From the NCBI RefSeq assembly GCF_021917145.1, contig NC_061062.1, positions 10,221,199-10,285,198 on the forward strand: DNA of 64,000 bases, given 5' to 3'. The DNA is from Hypomesus transpacificus. Its lineage: Eukaryota; Chordata; Actinopteri; Osmeriformes; Osmeridae. Position 1 is the stretch's first letter, and each line of letters opens with the position of its first letter. The notes below the pieces were generated by a model. It saw only the letters and a list, made by a program, of their open reading frames with translations. It searched no databases and had not been told where the DNA came from. The position numbers were made by a program, and so were the translations under genes. Positions 11,322 to 21,660 of this stretch are shown one piece after another.

Positions 11322-14300
11322 ATACCATCCCCTGACCTCTTCACTCAGGGTTTATGGAGAAGCACAGACGAAAGAATGTAAGAGAAAACATAGTGTTAGC
11401 AAAACAATAGATATTAAATTACTGTTTTATGCCAGATTGTTGAAAAGAATGTAATTGTTCAATCTTGTCTGGTCCAGATCATGAGGCTTGTGTGTTGATC
11501 TCAGATGTATTTGAAGAACTCTTTGCTGAAATGATTTGAAGTTACTTTTGGTAAACTTCTCTTGTTGAAGGAATCAAGGGGACAACAGCCAGTGTTATTC
11601 GTTTAAGTGACTGCCAGTGTGTGTGTGCATGTGTATGCGTGTGTGAGTGTGCATGTGATTTGTGACTGCTTTCCATATTGTAGGCTGTCCAAGCGATTCC
11701 ACACGACCACCCACATATATTATTTGCATGTGTAAGTCATCTGCTTTTGTATATCTACTTGTAAATCCTGCCAGTATAGTAAGTCATAATTCTCAAGCAA
11801 AAGACATAGCACACAGGGAAGTGATTTGTGGTAAACATGATTCCATTTATAATATCGACTGGATAGGATCGACTGTTGCAAAACATCCCAACTTTTTCAC
11901 ATTAGAGTAAGCTCACCCTTGTTCTACAGTTATGTAAGAATATGTTTTTCGAAATGTTTAGCTTTCCTAGAACCTTCCCGCCAACCCTTCACTATACAGA
12001 CTCCAAGACTCCCAGCACAGTTCTCCAGTACAGATGAGAAAGAATCCATGACAGTCTACAGGATCATGTGTTTATCACATGCTTCAAGGTGCTTCGCTCA
12101 ACTGTTCCATCCCTGACTCCTGAGCAAGTCCAGAATCTGAAGACAGAGCAAAAGCATTCCAGCCACTCACAGTTTGGGTTCTTTGGGTTAGGAACACCAT
12201 ATAGGGTGTCTTTCTGTGTGATGAGATGAATGGTAAAAGTGTTTCACTGTAAATAAACAATTTACTTATGGACCTGTACTTTCAAACCATTCTGCACAGG
12301 ACAACATGCAAGCCGTACCCGAGAAGTAAGGTGTCTGCTAGTGTGCGTGTGTGTGTGTGTGAGTGGGCTTGTGTATAATTAGGCAACTAATTAAATATTT
12401 GCTTGACAAAAACAAAAACACACAAGTGGGAGTTTGATCCTTACAACAAGTTTGCAGGTATGGACTCAGTAGGGTGATGCAGGGGATTATATGTCTTGTG
12501 TTGAGAGCAGTCACACAATTAGGCTTGTGCATGACCTGAGTTGATTTCCAATTCCTATTTCCAGCTGTCCAAATCTAATAACGTGGACTATTCAGCATCA
12601 TTAGCGAGACTGGACCAACCTCACCAACTCTGTTTTGGACTGCTCTAATCTTGTTTACAGTGTATGAAGCCATCGCTTCTTGAGGTTTGTTATGTCTATT
12701 GCACGCAGAATAAATACAATTAACAGGCTTTACAAAACTCTAAAAGGAGGGATGCAAGTCATATCAGGGCAGTAGGTTGCAGTGATAAATCATTTGACTG
12801 AAAATCAAGAGTTCATAGGTTCAAATCCCTCTTTGTCGGACACTTAGCATAAAATCATCTGCTAAATAAACGCATCATTACAGTAACTCTTCCTTAATAT
12901 GAATCTAAATGATGCCAGAATCCTTTTTCCATCAACAACAAAGCCCCAGAGCGATGGCCAGATAAATGGAATCCCTCTGTTGTTTAGAAACATCCAGAAT
13001 TTTCAGAAAGAAAGAAAAAAGAAACGCTGTGATATTTGGAAGGTTATCATGTTTATCTTTTGCGACTTTTGACCCAGCCTGTCTGAGAAGCATGCGTCTG
13101 GCCGTCTGCTGCTGTGAAAACAGCCGTCAGAGACGCCCGTCCAAACCCCGTCTGTTTCTCTCACGCCCATCGAGCTGTGGTAAAGGTCTCCGTGTTGCAA
13201 TTTGTCTGATCAAATGTTGACAGAGAGGAGCCGGGGGGTGCTGGGTGATGCAGTGGGTCTGCTTGGTGTTTGTCTTCCATGCCCTGCACATTGTTTATCC
13301 TTGATCTCACAACCATCAGTTTCTTAAAAAAATAAAACTGGCATCACCTGTCTGATAACACTGTGAACCACCAGAATCAGAAATATATGTGATTAGTGAA
13401 GGCCATGAACCACCTCCTAATTTGTTTAGTGTTGCATGTTATGAATAAACGTAATAAGAAATGTTATCAATACATGTTCGAACCCACAGGGGCGCTGTAG
13501 GCCTTCTCCTCCAGCGCTCCTGCCTATCCTCCTCACCTACCTGGTGTCGTTCCCCCCCCGGCAAGGTCCTGATGCTGCTGGGAGCCCTGCTAGAGGCTGG
13601 TGACTGTGCCATGGCCTGCAGGCTAAGGGACCCCTGCATGGTTCTAGTGGCCACCACAACAACAGCACCTTGCACACAGTCATACATTTCCTGATTAGCT
13701 AGAGTGCCAGAACAGAGATGAGGAGAGTGATGGAAGGGTGCCATAAAGGCTTCAGACAAATATGGCCGTCGAAACAACCAGGAGTTTCCACAGTAGCATA
13801 GGTGGACCTCACTACTGGTAGGTGACGTCCTTTACGGGACTTGGCACCTGAGGTAAATTGTCAGAGGTAACACATAAGATTGCATTGATCCTAAACTTTA
13901 AACTACTTGTTTTATACATAATTCACCAATTTCGCAGTGACTCACAATATAGTAAAAAAGAACGTCATACTAAAACGTTCTAATAAAATGAAATAGCTAT
14001 TTTAAATGTCAAATCTTAGATACCCCTCTTTGCCATGAGAATAGGATCTAGATACAGTCACAAGCTGACTTCATCTTTATGTGCTCTTTTATCAGCAGGA
14101 ACACAGTATGTCAACATTGGCCAGTGATTACGTATTGACAGTACAATATTAAGTATATTCACCTCTCATGTAGGCTTGGTAATTAAATCTATATTGCAGG
14201 GTCCACCAGCCTTCTGTGTTTGTCTCTTGAATCTTGTGACACACTAGGGGACTTATGGGAGGGTGGTTGTTAAGGAAACAGTGGCAGCCCCTTCCTGTTA

Positions 14301-14803
14301 CTTTATGTTGAGCAAATCACTGTGTGACGGATTTATCAGGTTCACGTAGGAAACTCGCTTGAACTAGACAAGAATTTTACCAGACAGAAAAATTGATCCG
14401 CTTTTATATGGACGGCTTTTGTATAAACCGTGAGTATGAGTTTCATGTGTCCATACTTCATTCAATAATTATTCTGTAAGATCTAGCTCACATACTTAAT
14501 ATGAATGACTCACTCAGCTTATATAGACGCTGTGTCTGCTGGTGACCCTGTGAAAAAAAAACATAAATTGTAGAAGCTGTTTATATGTTCTACTGTAGCT
14601 GAAACTTGAAATGAAAAAGAAAAATCCCATACAAGACAAGACAGTTTATTCATGTGAGAATGCTAAAATCATTATTTTTTGAAAGGGCATTCTTTTTAGT
14701 GGACCCTTCAATACTAAAACTAAGATGACTTATGCATTTCACTTTGCTTTATGTGGTCATAAACATTGTATTGCCTTGCTGTTTTTGAAGGTGAGACCAC
14801 AAC
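11322..14803. other. Intergenic between bdkrb cluster and gpr65
   Basis: About 3.5 kb without a coding exon I can support. It holds a tRNA-derived SINE (listed separately), a short GT-rich run at 11,617-11,660 and another near 12,340-12,362. A more GC-rich block at 13,485-13,640 has short open frames on both strands but no recognisable domain. An ATTAAA at 11,413-11,418 could be the poly(A) signal of receptor copy 3. Confidence 0.5.
12765..12890 (+). mobile_element. tRNA-derived SINE
   Basis: The copy contains an RNA polymerase III B box (ggttcaaatccc at about 12,819-12,830). About 25 bases earlier is an anticodon-arm-like segment, ttgactgaaaatcaa, whose loop would read GAA as in tRNA-Phe. 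The 3' part, 'atctgctaaataaacgcatc', is a decayed form of the LINE-related tail (…gcgtctgctaaatga…) common to many teleost SINEs. The sequence is too diverged to be a working tRNA gene. Confidence 0.65.
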
Positions 14804-15775
14804 ATGAACTCCACCTCTGGCATGGATAGTTTCAGCCTATTGGCCAATCTGACCGACTCTGAATGTATCTCCGTAGAAGAGCCAGACAAGCAGAGGCCTT
14901 TTCTGGTGTTCTACCTGACCCTCATCATCATCTCTATCCCCTCCAACACCTTCTCTCTCTATGTCTCCTGGCAGCACATCCGTCAGAGAAACGAGCTGGG
15001 AGTCTACCTCTTCAACCTGGCCCTGTCCGACCTCACCATAACCATCGGCCTGGGCCTGTGGACGGACTTCATCTGGCGCGGCGCCTGGGTCCACGGCGGC
15101 TACGTGTGCGTCCTCTGTGTCTTCCTCCTCTTCACCAACTTCTACACCACGGACGCCTTCCTGTGCTGCATCGCCCTCGACCGCTACCTCGCCGTGGTCC
15201 ACCCGCTGAAGTACCCGGGGCTGAGGCGGGTCGGCACGGCGATGGCGGTCAGCGGCGGCATCTGGGCGCTGGTGATCTGCTTTAACGCCGCCACCATCGG
15301 CTGGGCGGACGCGTACAGCGACGCTGGGCACGTGGCGGTGTGCTTCAACGTGTTTCCGCTGTCGCGGAAGCAGGTGTGGGTCAACGTGGCGCGCTTCGTC
15401 TTTGGTTTCGTGCTACCCGTCCTGCTGGTGGCGTTCTGCAGCTGGGGCACCTGCATGGCGGTGCGCTCCAACCGGGCCACGGAGGAGCAGGAACGCCGGC
15501 GGGTGTCCCGGCTGCTGGGGGTGGTGCTGTTCACCCTGGGGCTGTGCTTTGGACCCGTCCACGTCATGATGGTCCTGCGCGCCCTCCTGGAGGACTGCGG
15601 GGACCCCGCCTGGCTCGTATACCCTTACAAGATCAGCATCGCCATCTCGTCGCTCAACTGCCTGGCTGACCCTCTGCTCTACTGCTTCTTCACCAAGACG
15701 GGCAAGGCCAGTGTCACCCAGGTGGTCCTTTTCCTCCAGGGGAGAAGAACGATCCCAGAGCAGGGGGTGGTTTAG
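14804..15775 (+). CDS. gpr65: Proton-sensing-family receptor GPR65-like
   Basis: A 323-residue GPCR of the GPR4/GPR65/GPR68/GPR132 group. Human GPR65 raises cAMP through Gs when extracellular pH falls, mainly in immune cells. Matches to human GPR65 include 'ELGVYLFNLALSDL' in TM2, 'NFYTTDAFLCCIALDRYLAV' around DRY, 'RATEEQERRRVSRLL' entering TM6 and 'SLNCLADPLLYCF' (DPxxY) in TM7. Sequons NST and NLT sit in the N-terminus. The next genes (kcnk10, spata7, ptpn21) are the human GPR65 neighbours, which supports GPR65 over GPR68. The extracellular N-terminus has no histidine, unlike human GPR65. The coding exon is much richer in GC than its flanks. The coding region is one exon. Confidence 0.88.
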   Translation: MNSTSGMDSFSLLANLTDSECISVEEPDKQRPFLVFYLTLIIISIPSNTFSLYVSWQHIRQRNELGVYLFNLALSDLTITIGLGLWTDFIWRGAWVHGGYVCVLCVFLLFTNFYTTDAFLCCIALDRYLAVVHPLKYPGLRRVGTAMAVSGGIWALVICFNAATIGWADAYSDAGHVAVCFNVFPLSRKQVWVNVARFVFGFVLPVLLVAFCSWGTCMAVRSNRATEEQERRRVSRLLGVVLFTLGLCFGPVHVMMVLRALLEDCGDPAWLVYPYKISIAISSLNCLADPLLYCFFTKTGKASVTQVVLFLQGRRTIPEQGVV

Positions 15776-15920
15776 GGGAACATGGGACATCTAGCAAATG
15801 TTACCACTCAAACTGACACTTGACTGTGTCTACTTAGGTCTGCCAAATGAGTTGGATTAGGGAATCCGAATCCTCCTATTAGTTATTGACTGCATGTTCA
15901 ATATGGATAGGTCAGTATGG

Positions 15921-15926
15921 AATAAA
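15921..15926 (+). terminator. AATAAA poly(A) signal for gpr65
   Basis: A canonical AATAAA lies about 146 bases after the gpr65 stop codon, giving a short 3' UTR. Confidence 0.6.
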
Positions 15927-16052
15927 CATTTAACCTTGATTCATCATTCCAACCAAATGTGTCTGTTTAACGTCCCTTACAAATGCGCCACACATCAGCG
16001 GGACATCTCCGACTGAAAGCAAGTGTACATACCGCAGTAGGACCTAACCACA

Positions 16053-16070
16053 GTACTGTATATACAGTAC
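16053..16070. other. Perfect 18-bp palindrome
   Basis: GTACTGTATATACAGTAC reads the same on both strands. It lies in the 3' flank of gpr65, about 280 bases after the stop codon and beyond the likely poly(A) site. No function is evident; it could be chance in AT-rich DNA or a dimeric-factor site. Confidence 0.4.
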
Positions 16071-16406
16071 AGCCGATTTACAACTTGGAACACGAGTGAG
16101 TTTGTTCAAGAGTTCATGTTTGGGTTAGCCCAGTCAGCCGAGTCTCATCCTTGCTTGTCCAATCGTCTTGTGACAAAGCGGAAGAATGTGTTGTGTTTGC
16201 ATTTTCACTTCAGTTTTACTGTCCTCTCGTTTCTTTGTGCACATGCCACTGTCTCAGAGGTGACAGACTTTCCATCTTCTCCATTCTTGTAAAAATATAT
16301 TTTCTCCTGGTGACTCGGTCTTATCTCAACACCCCTTTGCAATAACTGCCGGAAGTTTCTAAATGATTTGAGTAGCCTATGATTGAAAATTCTGTTCAAT
16401 ACAAAC

Positions 16407-16957
16407 CAGGGGCGTCGTTAAACGCGTTTTACTAGTGCACGTGCCCGAGTATAAATCTTTTGTGCCCCAATAAAATCAAAAGTTTGAGTTTTAACAATTT
16501 ACTTAATTAGTCAGTGCATTAATTAGGACTGATAATCCCGGAAATAATAAACGCAGTTTCCCAATCAACGCTGGTAAAATCAAAGCAGTTTAATTAAAAA
16601 CAAAAACCGATGCCCGCAGAATTCCATGTAAGCGCGCTCTTCTGAGCTTTCCAAATAGCCACTGCAGCACGCACACAGAAGTCCAGGTGTCGGACTCGGC
16701 ACACCAGTCAGAATTGAGGTAGGCTAAGAAAACAAAATAAAGTTTCTGAAGGATAGGCCCACCGATCATCTTATTTTGACTAAAACATAAAAACAATATT
16801 ACATGAAGCTAAAAAAAAATGGATGTCCCTGCCAAAGTTGGTATCAAACTTGCGTCCCTGAACTCTTACTACTATAGCCTAGTAGTGCATTGTGCGCAGC
16901 ACGCTTGGAATACTCGGAATACTTTGAATACTGTTATTATGTCTAACAACGCCCCTG
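16407..16957. mobile_element. hAT-type non-autonomous DNA transposon
   Basis: A 551-bp element has termini CAGGGGCGTCGTTA and TAACAACGCCCCTG, an inverted repeat with one mismatch in 14. Flanking 8-mers atacaaac (16399-16406) and gtacaatc (16958-16965) agree at 6 of 8 positions, fitting an aged hAT target-site duplication. The interior is AT-rich with no transposase frame. Confidence 0.75.
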
Positions 16958-18629
16958 GTACAATCTGATCACCACCTAAGATTGTAAGTGGGTATCTGTT
17001 GCCCACTTGTGGGTAAACCGGAGAACTGCATGCTTAATGTTCTCTTCTGTTGATGTTGTGTAAAGTAGCAAAAATTGAGTTTAAAACCCATCATTAAGTC
17101 ATATACATTGTGCTTAAACTGTGAGAAACATTATAGATATAATTATGTGTTAATCTATAAAATAGGAGGGAGAGATTAGTATAATTTTTGGGGGGAAACT
17201 AGGATTTAAAACCTGACACTTGGGTAAGATTGATAGGAAACTGTTGAGAGATACAGGACCACGACTTCTGATGTACCTGCCCTTGTACTTTCTGGAAATG
17301 GCAAAAAAACTTGAAGCTTGAAACTTGACAACTTGGAATCATTCTGAGCATTGTGGTTGCAAATTAAGTTTAGGCGCCCCCTGCTGTTCAAGTCTAAAGC
17401 AAACCAGTCTGAATACAAGTGGAACAAATAGACTTAAAACATTCTTTGTTTATGTTCGTCATAAACTAACTCTGACTAGGGAAGTGCCACATGCATGAAA
17501 CTTACTCTGGTTACTCTTACTTGTCCCCTCAATGCACAGTAAAAATCAATTTGATGCTGGGATATACAGAACAGAAGTTACATGGGTGCCTTTCAGGACA
17601 GGGCTGTATGTAGCTCTATTCCTGATGTCAACACAATTAACAGCCCATGTAACCTCACTTGACTGAATCCAAGCTAGGGCAGCTGAGCTCAGCTCTAGCA
17701 CTTGCTGGGCCTGGGGGATATTCAGGCAAAACACGTACACGCGCCATTGAGAAACACTCAACCAAATACACAAATGAGCCAAAAATGGCAACTAAATGAC
17801 CAAAATAGAAGCCCAGTGAGTGGTTGGGTAGTGACATTACATATGCTCTCTGTGCAGCATGCTAAGAATAGTCTATGTATCATTGAAAGTAAAAGGCCAA
17901 GCGCTTGGCATTGTTCATATCTAATGTATATGAGGAAATGGCATGCGTGCAAGCTTTTTGAGGCAGGCAAGTGCATCAAGATCAAGGCTCCTCCATGCCA
18001 GAAGGGATTTGAGCAACTCCTGACTCAGTGATTTCAGCAGCTGTCTTTGTCATTGAAGAGGAAACTCCTTGTACTGTTGCTACTGTATGAGTCACTCATA
18101 TTCAGCTCCATATACAGTGCTAGACACACTGTAAACACCAGTGACACCAAACCTTTTTCTTGTGTCACTGCATAGTCACCAACAGTAAAAACACTGTCCC
18201 TGCGCAGGTTCGAACGTGCTCGGCTACGCAACTTGTGTTATAGTAATGTAACATGCAGTGGTGACAACTAAATCTGACTTGATGTCTTGTTTTCATGCTT
18301 GAGATGTCTTCAGCTCTTTTACCTTCTCGTGACAACCCAGTCTAACCACCTCTTCTCCAGGTCCCTTTGGGGTTTGGGAATCTGACATGCACATGTCACA
18401 GTGATATGTTGCTCTCCAGGTCGTGGTTTATTAGAGTGGATGTCAGAGGGTTCCTGAGCCTCTGTGCTGCGTGACAGGCTGACTGCTGCAACGTCTCGCA
18501 GCTCTCTGAGCGTGTTCGACCCCCAGACCCTCTGAGCTGCGTGTGTCTGGAACATTCCTGTTCACCTCTCCTCCTCAGCCTATCTGTCCCCCCAAGCTCC
18601 CTCCTCCTTCCATTCTCTCTTTGCCACCC

Positions 18630-18657
18630 TGTGTGTGTGTGTGCGTGTGTGTGTGTA

Positions 18658-18709
<52 letters not shown>

Positions 18710-18771
18710 GGTGTGTATGTGTGTGTGTGTATGTGAGTGTGCGTGTGTGTGTGCGTGTGTGTGTGTGTGTA

Positions 18772-18869
<98 letters not shown>

Positions 18870-18890
18870 TGTGTGTATGTGAGTGTGCGT
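18630..18890. repeat. Compound (TG)n microsatellite
   Basis: About 260 bp of TG/CA dinucleotides with TA and CG interruptions. The interruption string tatgtgagtgtgcgt occurs twice (18,730-18,744 and 18,874-18,888), and gcgtgtgtgtgtgt…atgtatgtg also occurs twice. The array therefore appears to be an internal tandem duplication whose pure TG cores differ in length. Confidence 0.9.
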
Positions 18891-19318
18891 ACAGCCTAAA
18901 CATAAGTAAATGTTGGATGTAGTACACAGTTCACGAAATTAATCTGTCCTCTGTGTTTCGATGATGATGTAGCTAAGAACACTTTAGATGTCTTAACAAA
19001 TTAGCTTTGTCTTTCTTTTTCTTTTTTGTGATGTTGTCATTACACACAACACGAAAGACACAGTGAATCAAGCTGTTGACAAATTGCAACCAAATCAATG
19101 AGTAATAATAAACTAAATCACCCTCCCCTTGCCATCTTCTCCTCCCTTGACACAGAAAACCTGACACATGCTGGACAAGCGTGGGTGAATTGTATGTCAC
19201 AACGGGCTTCTGAGTAAATGTTCCCATGGGAACAGTATTGCACAGTGCCACGCATCAGTAGTTGGTAGGTTGTCTGGTAGTACTTCATGCAGAATCCAGA
19301 GGACACTATGGTTCTGTT

Positions 19319-19472
19319 TCTCTCTCTCTCTTTCTCTCTATCTCTCTCTCTCTCTTTCTCCCTCTCTCCCTCTCTCCCTCTCTCTCTCCCTCTCTCTCTC
19401 CCTCTCTCCCTCTCTCTCTCTCTATCTCTCTCTCTCTCTCTCTCTCTCCCTCTCTCTCTGCCTCTCTCTTCC
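19319..19472. repeat. (CT)n polypyrimidine tract
   Basis: About 150 bp of CT repeats with regular CCC interruptions. It is polypyrimidine on the + strand and polypurine on the - strand, a composition able to form triplex (H-DNA). Confidence 0.9.
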
Positions 19473-20820
19473 TCCCGACCCTGGTGTGACATAAATCCTC
19501 TAATGGAAGAAGAGGAGGCGTGAAGCAAAGGCGCTCCACACACCTAGCATGGCGAGGATCGATCCACTCCTGTTTGACATTAATCAAGGTCCTCTCTAAC
19601 AATGAGAACTTAGCACGAGTGTAATCCCAGCGAAGCTGCTCTACGACTGATGTTTAGCAGCTAGAATACACACTATACACACACTGTACATTCCAATTGA
19701 ATTCACATCTCTCCTGCATGACACACGACTTTGATTGCAAAGTGGCAGCCTGTGCCTCCTCCACAGTTGATGAGAGGGCTGCCAGTCAGGCAGGTGAAGG
19801 CCACATGCTCCCCCACAGCCCTCGCTGTGGCTGTGTCACGTGAGGGCCAGAGGTCTGGATGGACCGTAGGGACAAAGGAGATTCGTAAGGGGGGTGTGGG
19901 GGAGTGGGAGCAGCTGGGGGCGCAGCTGGGGGGTGGAGTGGAAGTGTTTGTGTGTGTGTGTGTGTGTGTGTGTGGAATGGGCAAGGGTTGCTAGCAAGTG
20001 AGAGCATACAATGGCAGAAAGAGGCAGCGAGGGGTGGTCCCTTTGGCATAAGACAAGGTGAGCGGGGGGGCTTGCAGAGTCACCATTCATGTGGGTGGAC
20101 AGACAGGCAGAGAGACTGATGCACAGGCACATGCATACATTCAGACAGACAGAGACTTATTGAACAAACACGAGCAGATTGATCCCTCTCTTGTCCAAAC
20201 TTCAACCTCGACCGGTGTCCATGAACTAACACCTACGAGGGACTAACAGAACAGACACAGCAAGCTAATAGATCATCTGACAAAGAGGAATCCTTCCACT
20301 AGCTATCACACGAGGACCCACACGTGACCAGGGCCTTACACAAGCCCTAGGGAGGGAAGTAAAGGCATGGAGCGCGTTGCATAATGACATGCCATTATGT
20401 TGTCATTCATGTGTGGAGTAATGGGCATTTCCTAGAGCTTGAGTTTTAGAGTATGGAGTTAATTGATGGTGAAAAGGTATGTAGTGCGCTGAGAAAAATA
20501 TTTTATCCAATCCAAATGACATTTTGGATTATTTTTCTTATTCTATGCTTTATTTGACGGCCCAATTCTGCTGAAATGGAAACCCTGCTGAGATCATTTA
20601 TTTTCGCGTCGGTATAATCTAATGGGATCAGTGGTGGTGTTTCACCTGCTCATCTTGATGTTAGGGATGCATCACAGCACTCCTGCATCATTTGTGTTTA
20701 TTCTCTTGGAATAAAAGGAAAATACCTCTTAGTGATGGAGAAACACCTGTTCATTCCACTCACAAAAATATCCAGATGAGATTAATCTCTACATCCAGAT
20801 GTCAGAGTGTTTTACATATT

Positions 20821-20849
20821 GTAGTCGTAGTAGTAGTAGTAGTAGTAGA
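20821..20849. repeat. (TAG)n microsatellite
   Basis: Trinucleotide repeat, about nine units, immediately upstream of the LINE fragment. Confidence 0.85.
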
Positions 20850-20867
20850 TAATTTGTTGTTCAACCA

Positions 20868-21660
20868 TGCAAAGTTAATGGTGGCACCGTCTCGGATGGT
20901 AAAGCCCTGCAGAGGATAGTGAGGACAGCTGAGAAGATCATTGGGGTCTCTCTTCCCTCCATCATAAACATCTACACCAGACGATGCATCTGCAAGGCAA
21001 CCAGCATTGTGAACGACCCACACACCCCCTCACATGGACTCTTCACCCTGCTGCCGTCTGGCAAGACGTCCAGAAGCATTCGGGTCCTCACGGCCAGATT
21101 GTGGAACAGTTTCTTCCCCCAAACCATCAGACCACTCAATACTCAGGGACTGGTCTGATACACACAGACCTGGACACTCAGGGACTGGTCTGATACACAC
21201 AGACCTGGACACTCAGGGACTGGTCTGATACACACAGACCTGGACACTCAGGGACTGGTCTGATACACACAGACCTGGACACTCAGGGACTGGTCTGATA
21301 CACACAGACCTGGACACTCAGGGACTGGTCTGATACACACAGACCTGGACACTCAGGGACTGGTCTGACACACACAGACCTGGACACCCTCCAACATCAG
21401 AGTTGGACAAATTGCACTCAATTCTTGGTCACTTTATACTTGCTAGCTCAATATTGTCCTGTCTTCTGTGCAAATATACTTGTACTTTATACAGGAATGT
21501 GTGCACTTTATATAGGAATGTAGGCATGTGTAGGTTTTAGTCAGTCTGTGTTTGTCCTATGTTGTCTTTATGTAGCACCATGGTCCTGGAAGAACGTTGT
21601 CTCTTTGCTGTGTACTGTACTAAATTTGGTTAACCCTAACCCTAACAAATAAACTACTAC
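20868..21660 (+). mobile_element. 5'-truncated L2-like LINE, 3' end
   Basis: The first ~270 bp encode the C-terminal end of a CR1/L2-group reverse-transcriptase polyprotein: a frame reading ...RIVRTAEKIIG, then LPSIINIYTRRC, HTPSHGLFTLLPSG and ARLWNSFFPQTIRPLN. This matches the 'LFxLLPSGRRYRSIKxRTNRLKNSFYP' pattern I know from fish L2/Rex-type elements. The 3' UTR has the typical 'ccatggtcctggaagaacgt' segment and ends in aaataaa plus a (CTA)n tail near 21,645-21,668. Everything 5' of the last ~80 codons is missing. A 35-bp minisatellite sits between the coding end and the 3' UTR. Confidence 0.8.
21141..21385 (+). repeat. 35-bp minisatellite, seven copies
   Basis: Seven head-to-tail copies of a 35-bp unit starting actcagggactggtctgata and ending cacacagacctggac occupy exactly 245 bp. 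Copies are identical except for a T-to-C change in the last unit (gataca to gacaca). It begins at the last codons of the LINE frame. The homogeneity implies recent expansion. There are no unique spacers, so it is not CRISPR-like. Confidence 0.95.

Larger units (their letters stand above)
15776..20867. other. Intergenic between gpr65 and the LINE tail
   Basis: No coding exon is visible. The stretch holds a perfect 18-bp palindrome, a hAT element and the TG and CT arrays (all listed). Long open frames across the arrays are pure Cys-Val, Thr-His or Ser-Leu repeats and are not genes. A (TAG)n run lies at 20,821-20,849. Human GALC, the other neighbour of GPR65, is not seen here. Confidence 0.55.

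Noticed and set aside
12765-12850. Possible tRNA-Phe gene
   Set aside because: The B box is present, but the acceptor stem and D arm do not fold, and a SINE-type tail follows; it is a decayed SINE.
13439-13777. Short overlapping frames on both strands in a GC-richer block
   Set aside because: No recognisable family, no neighbouring exons and no poly(A) signal; composition alone explains them.
18541-18927. Long open frames of Cys-Val, Thr-His and similar repeats
   Set aside because: They are translations of the TG/CA microsatellite in several frames at once and have no other sequence signal.
19118-19602. Open frames rich in Arg-Glu or Ser-Leu
   Set aside because: They arise from the CT array. 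The same pattern recurs at the CT/GA arrays near 29,400, 30,450, 49,700 and 52,580.
21141-21385. Evenly repeated 35-bp units as a CRISPR array
   Set aside because: The repeats are contiguous with no unique spacers, and the genome is a vertebrate; it is a minisatellite.
21628-21650. Telomere-like ggttaaccctaaccctaac
   Set aside because: Only about three units, within the 3' UTR of a LINE copy; too short to suggest an internal telomeric site or fusion point.
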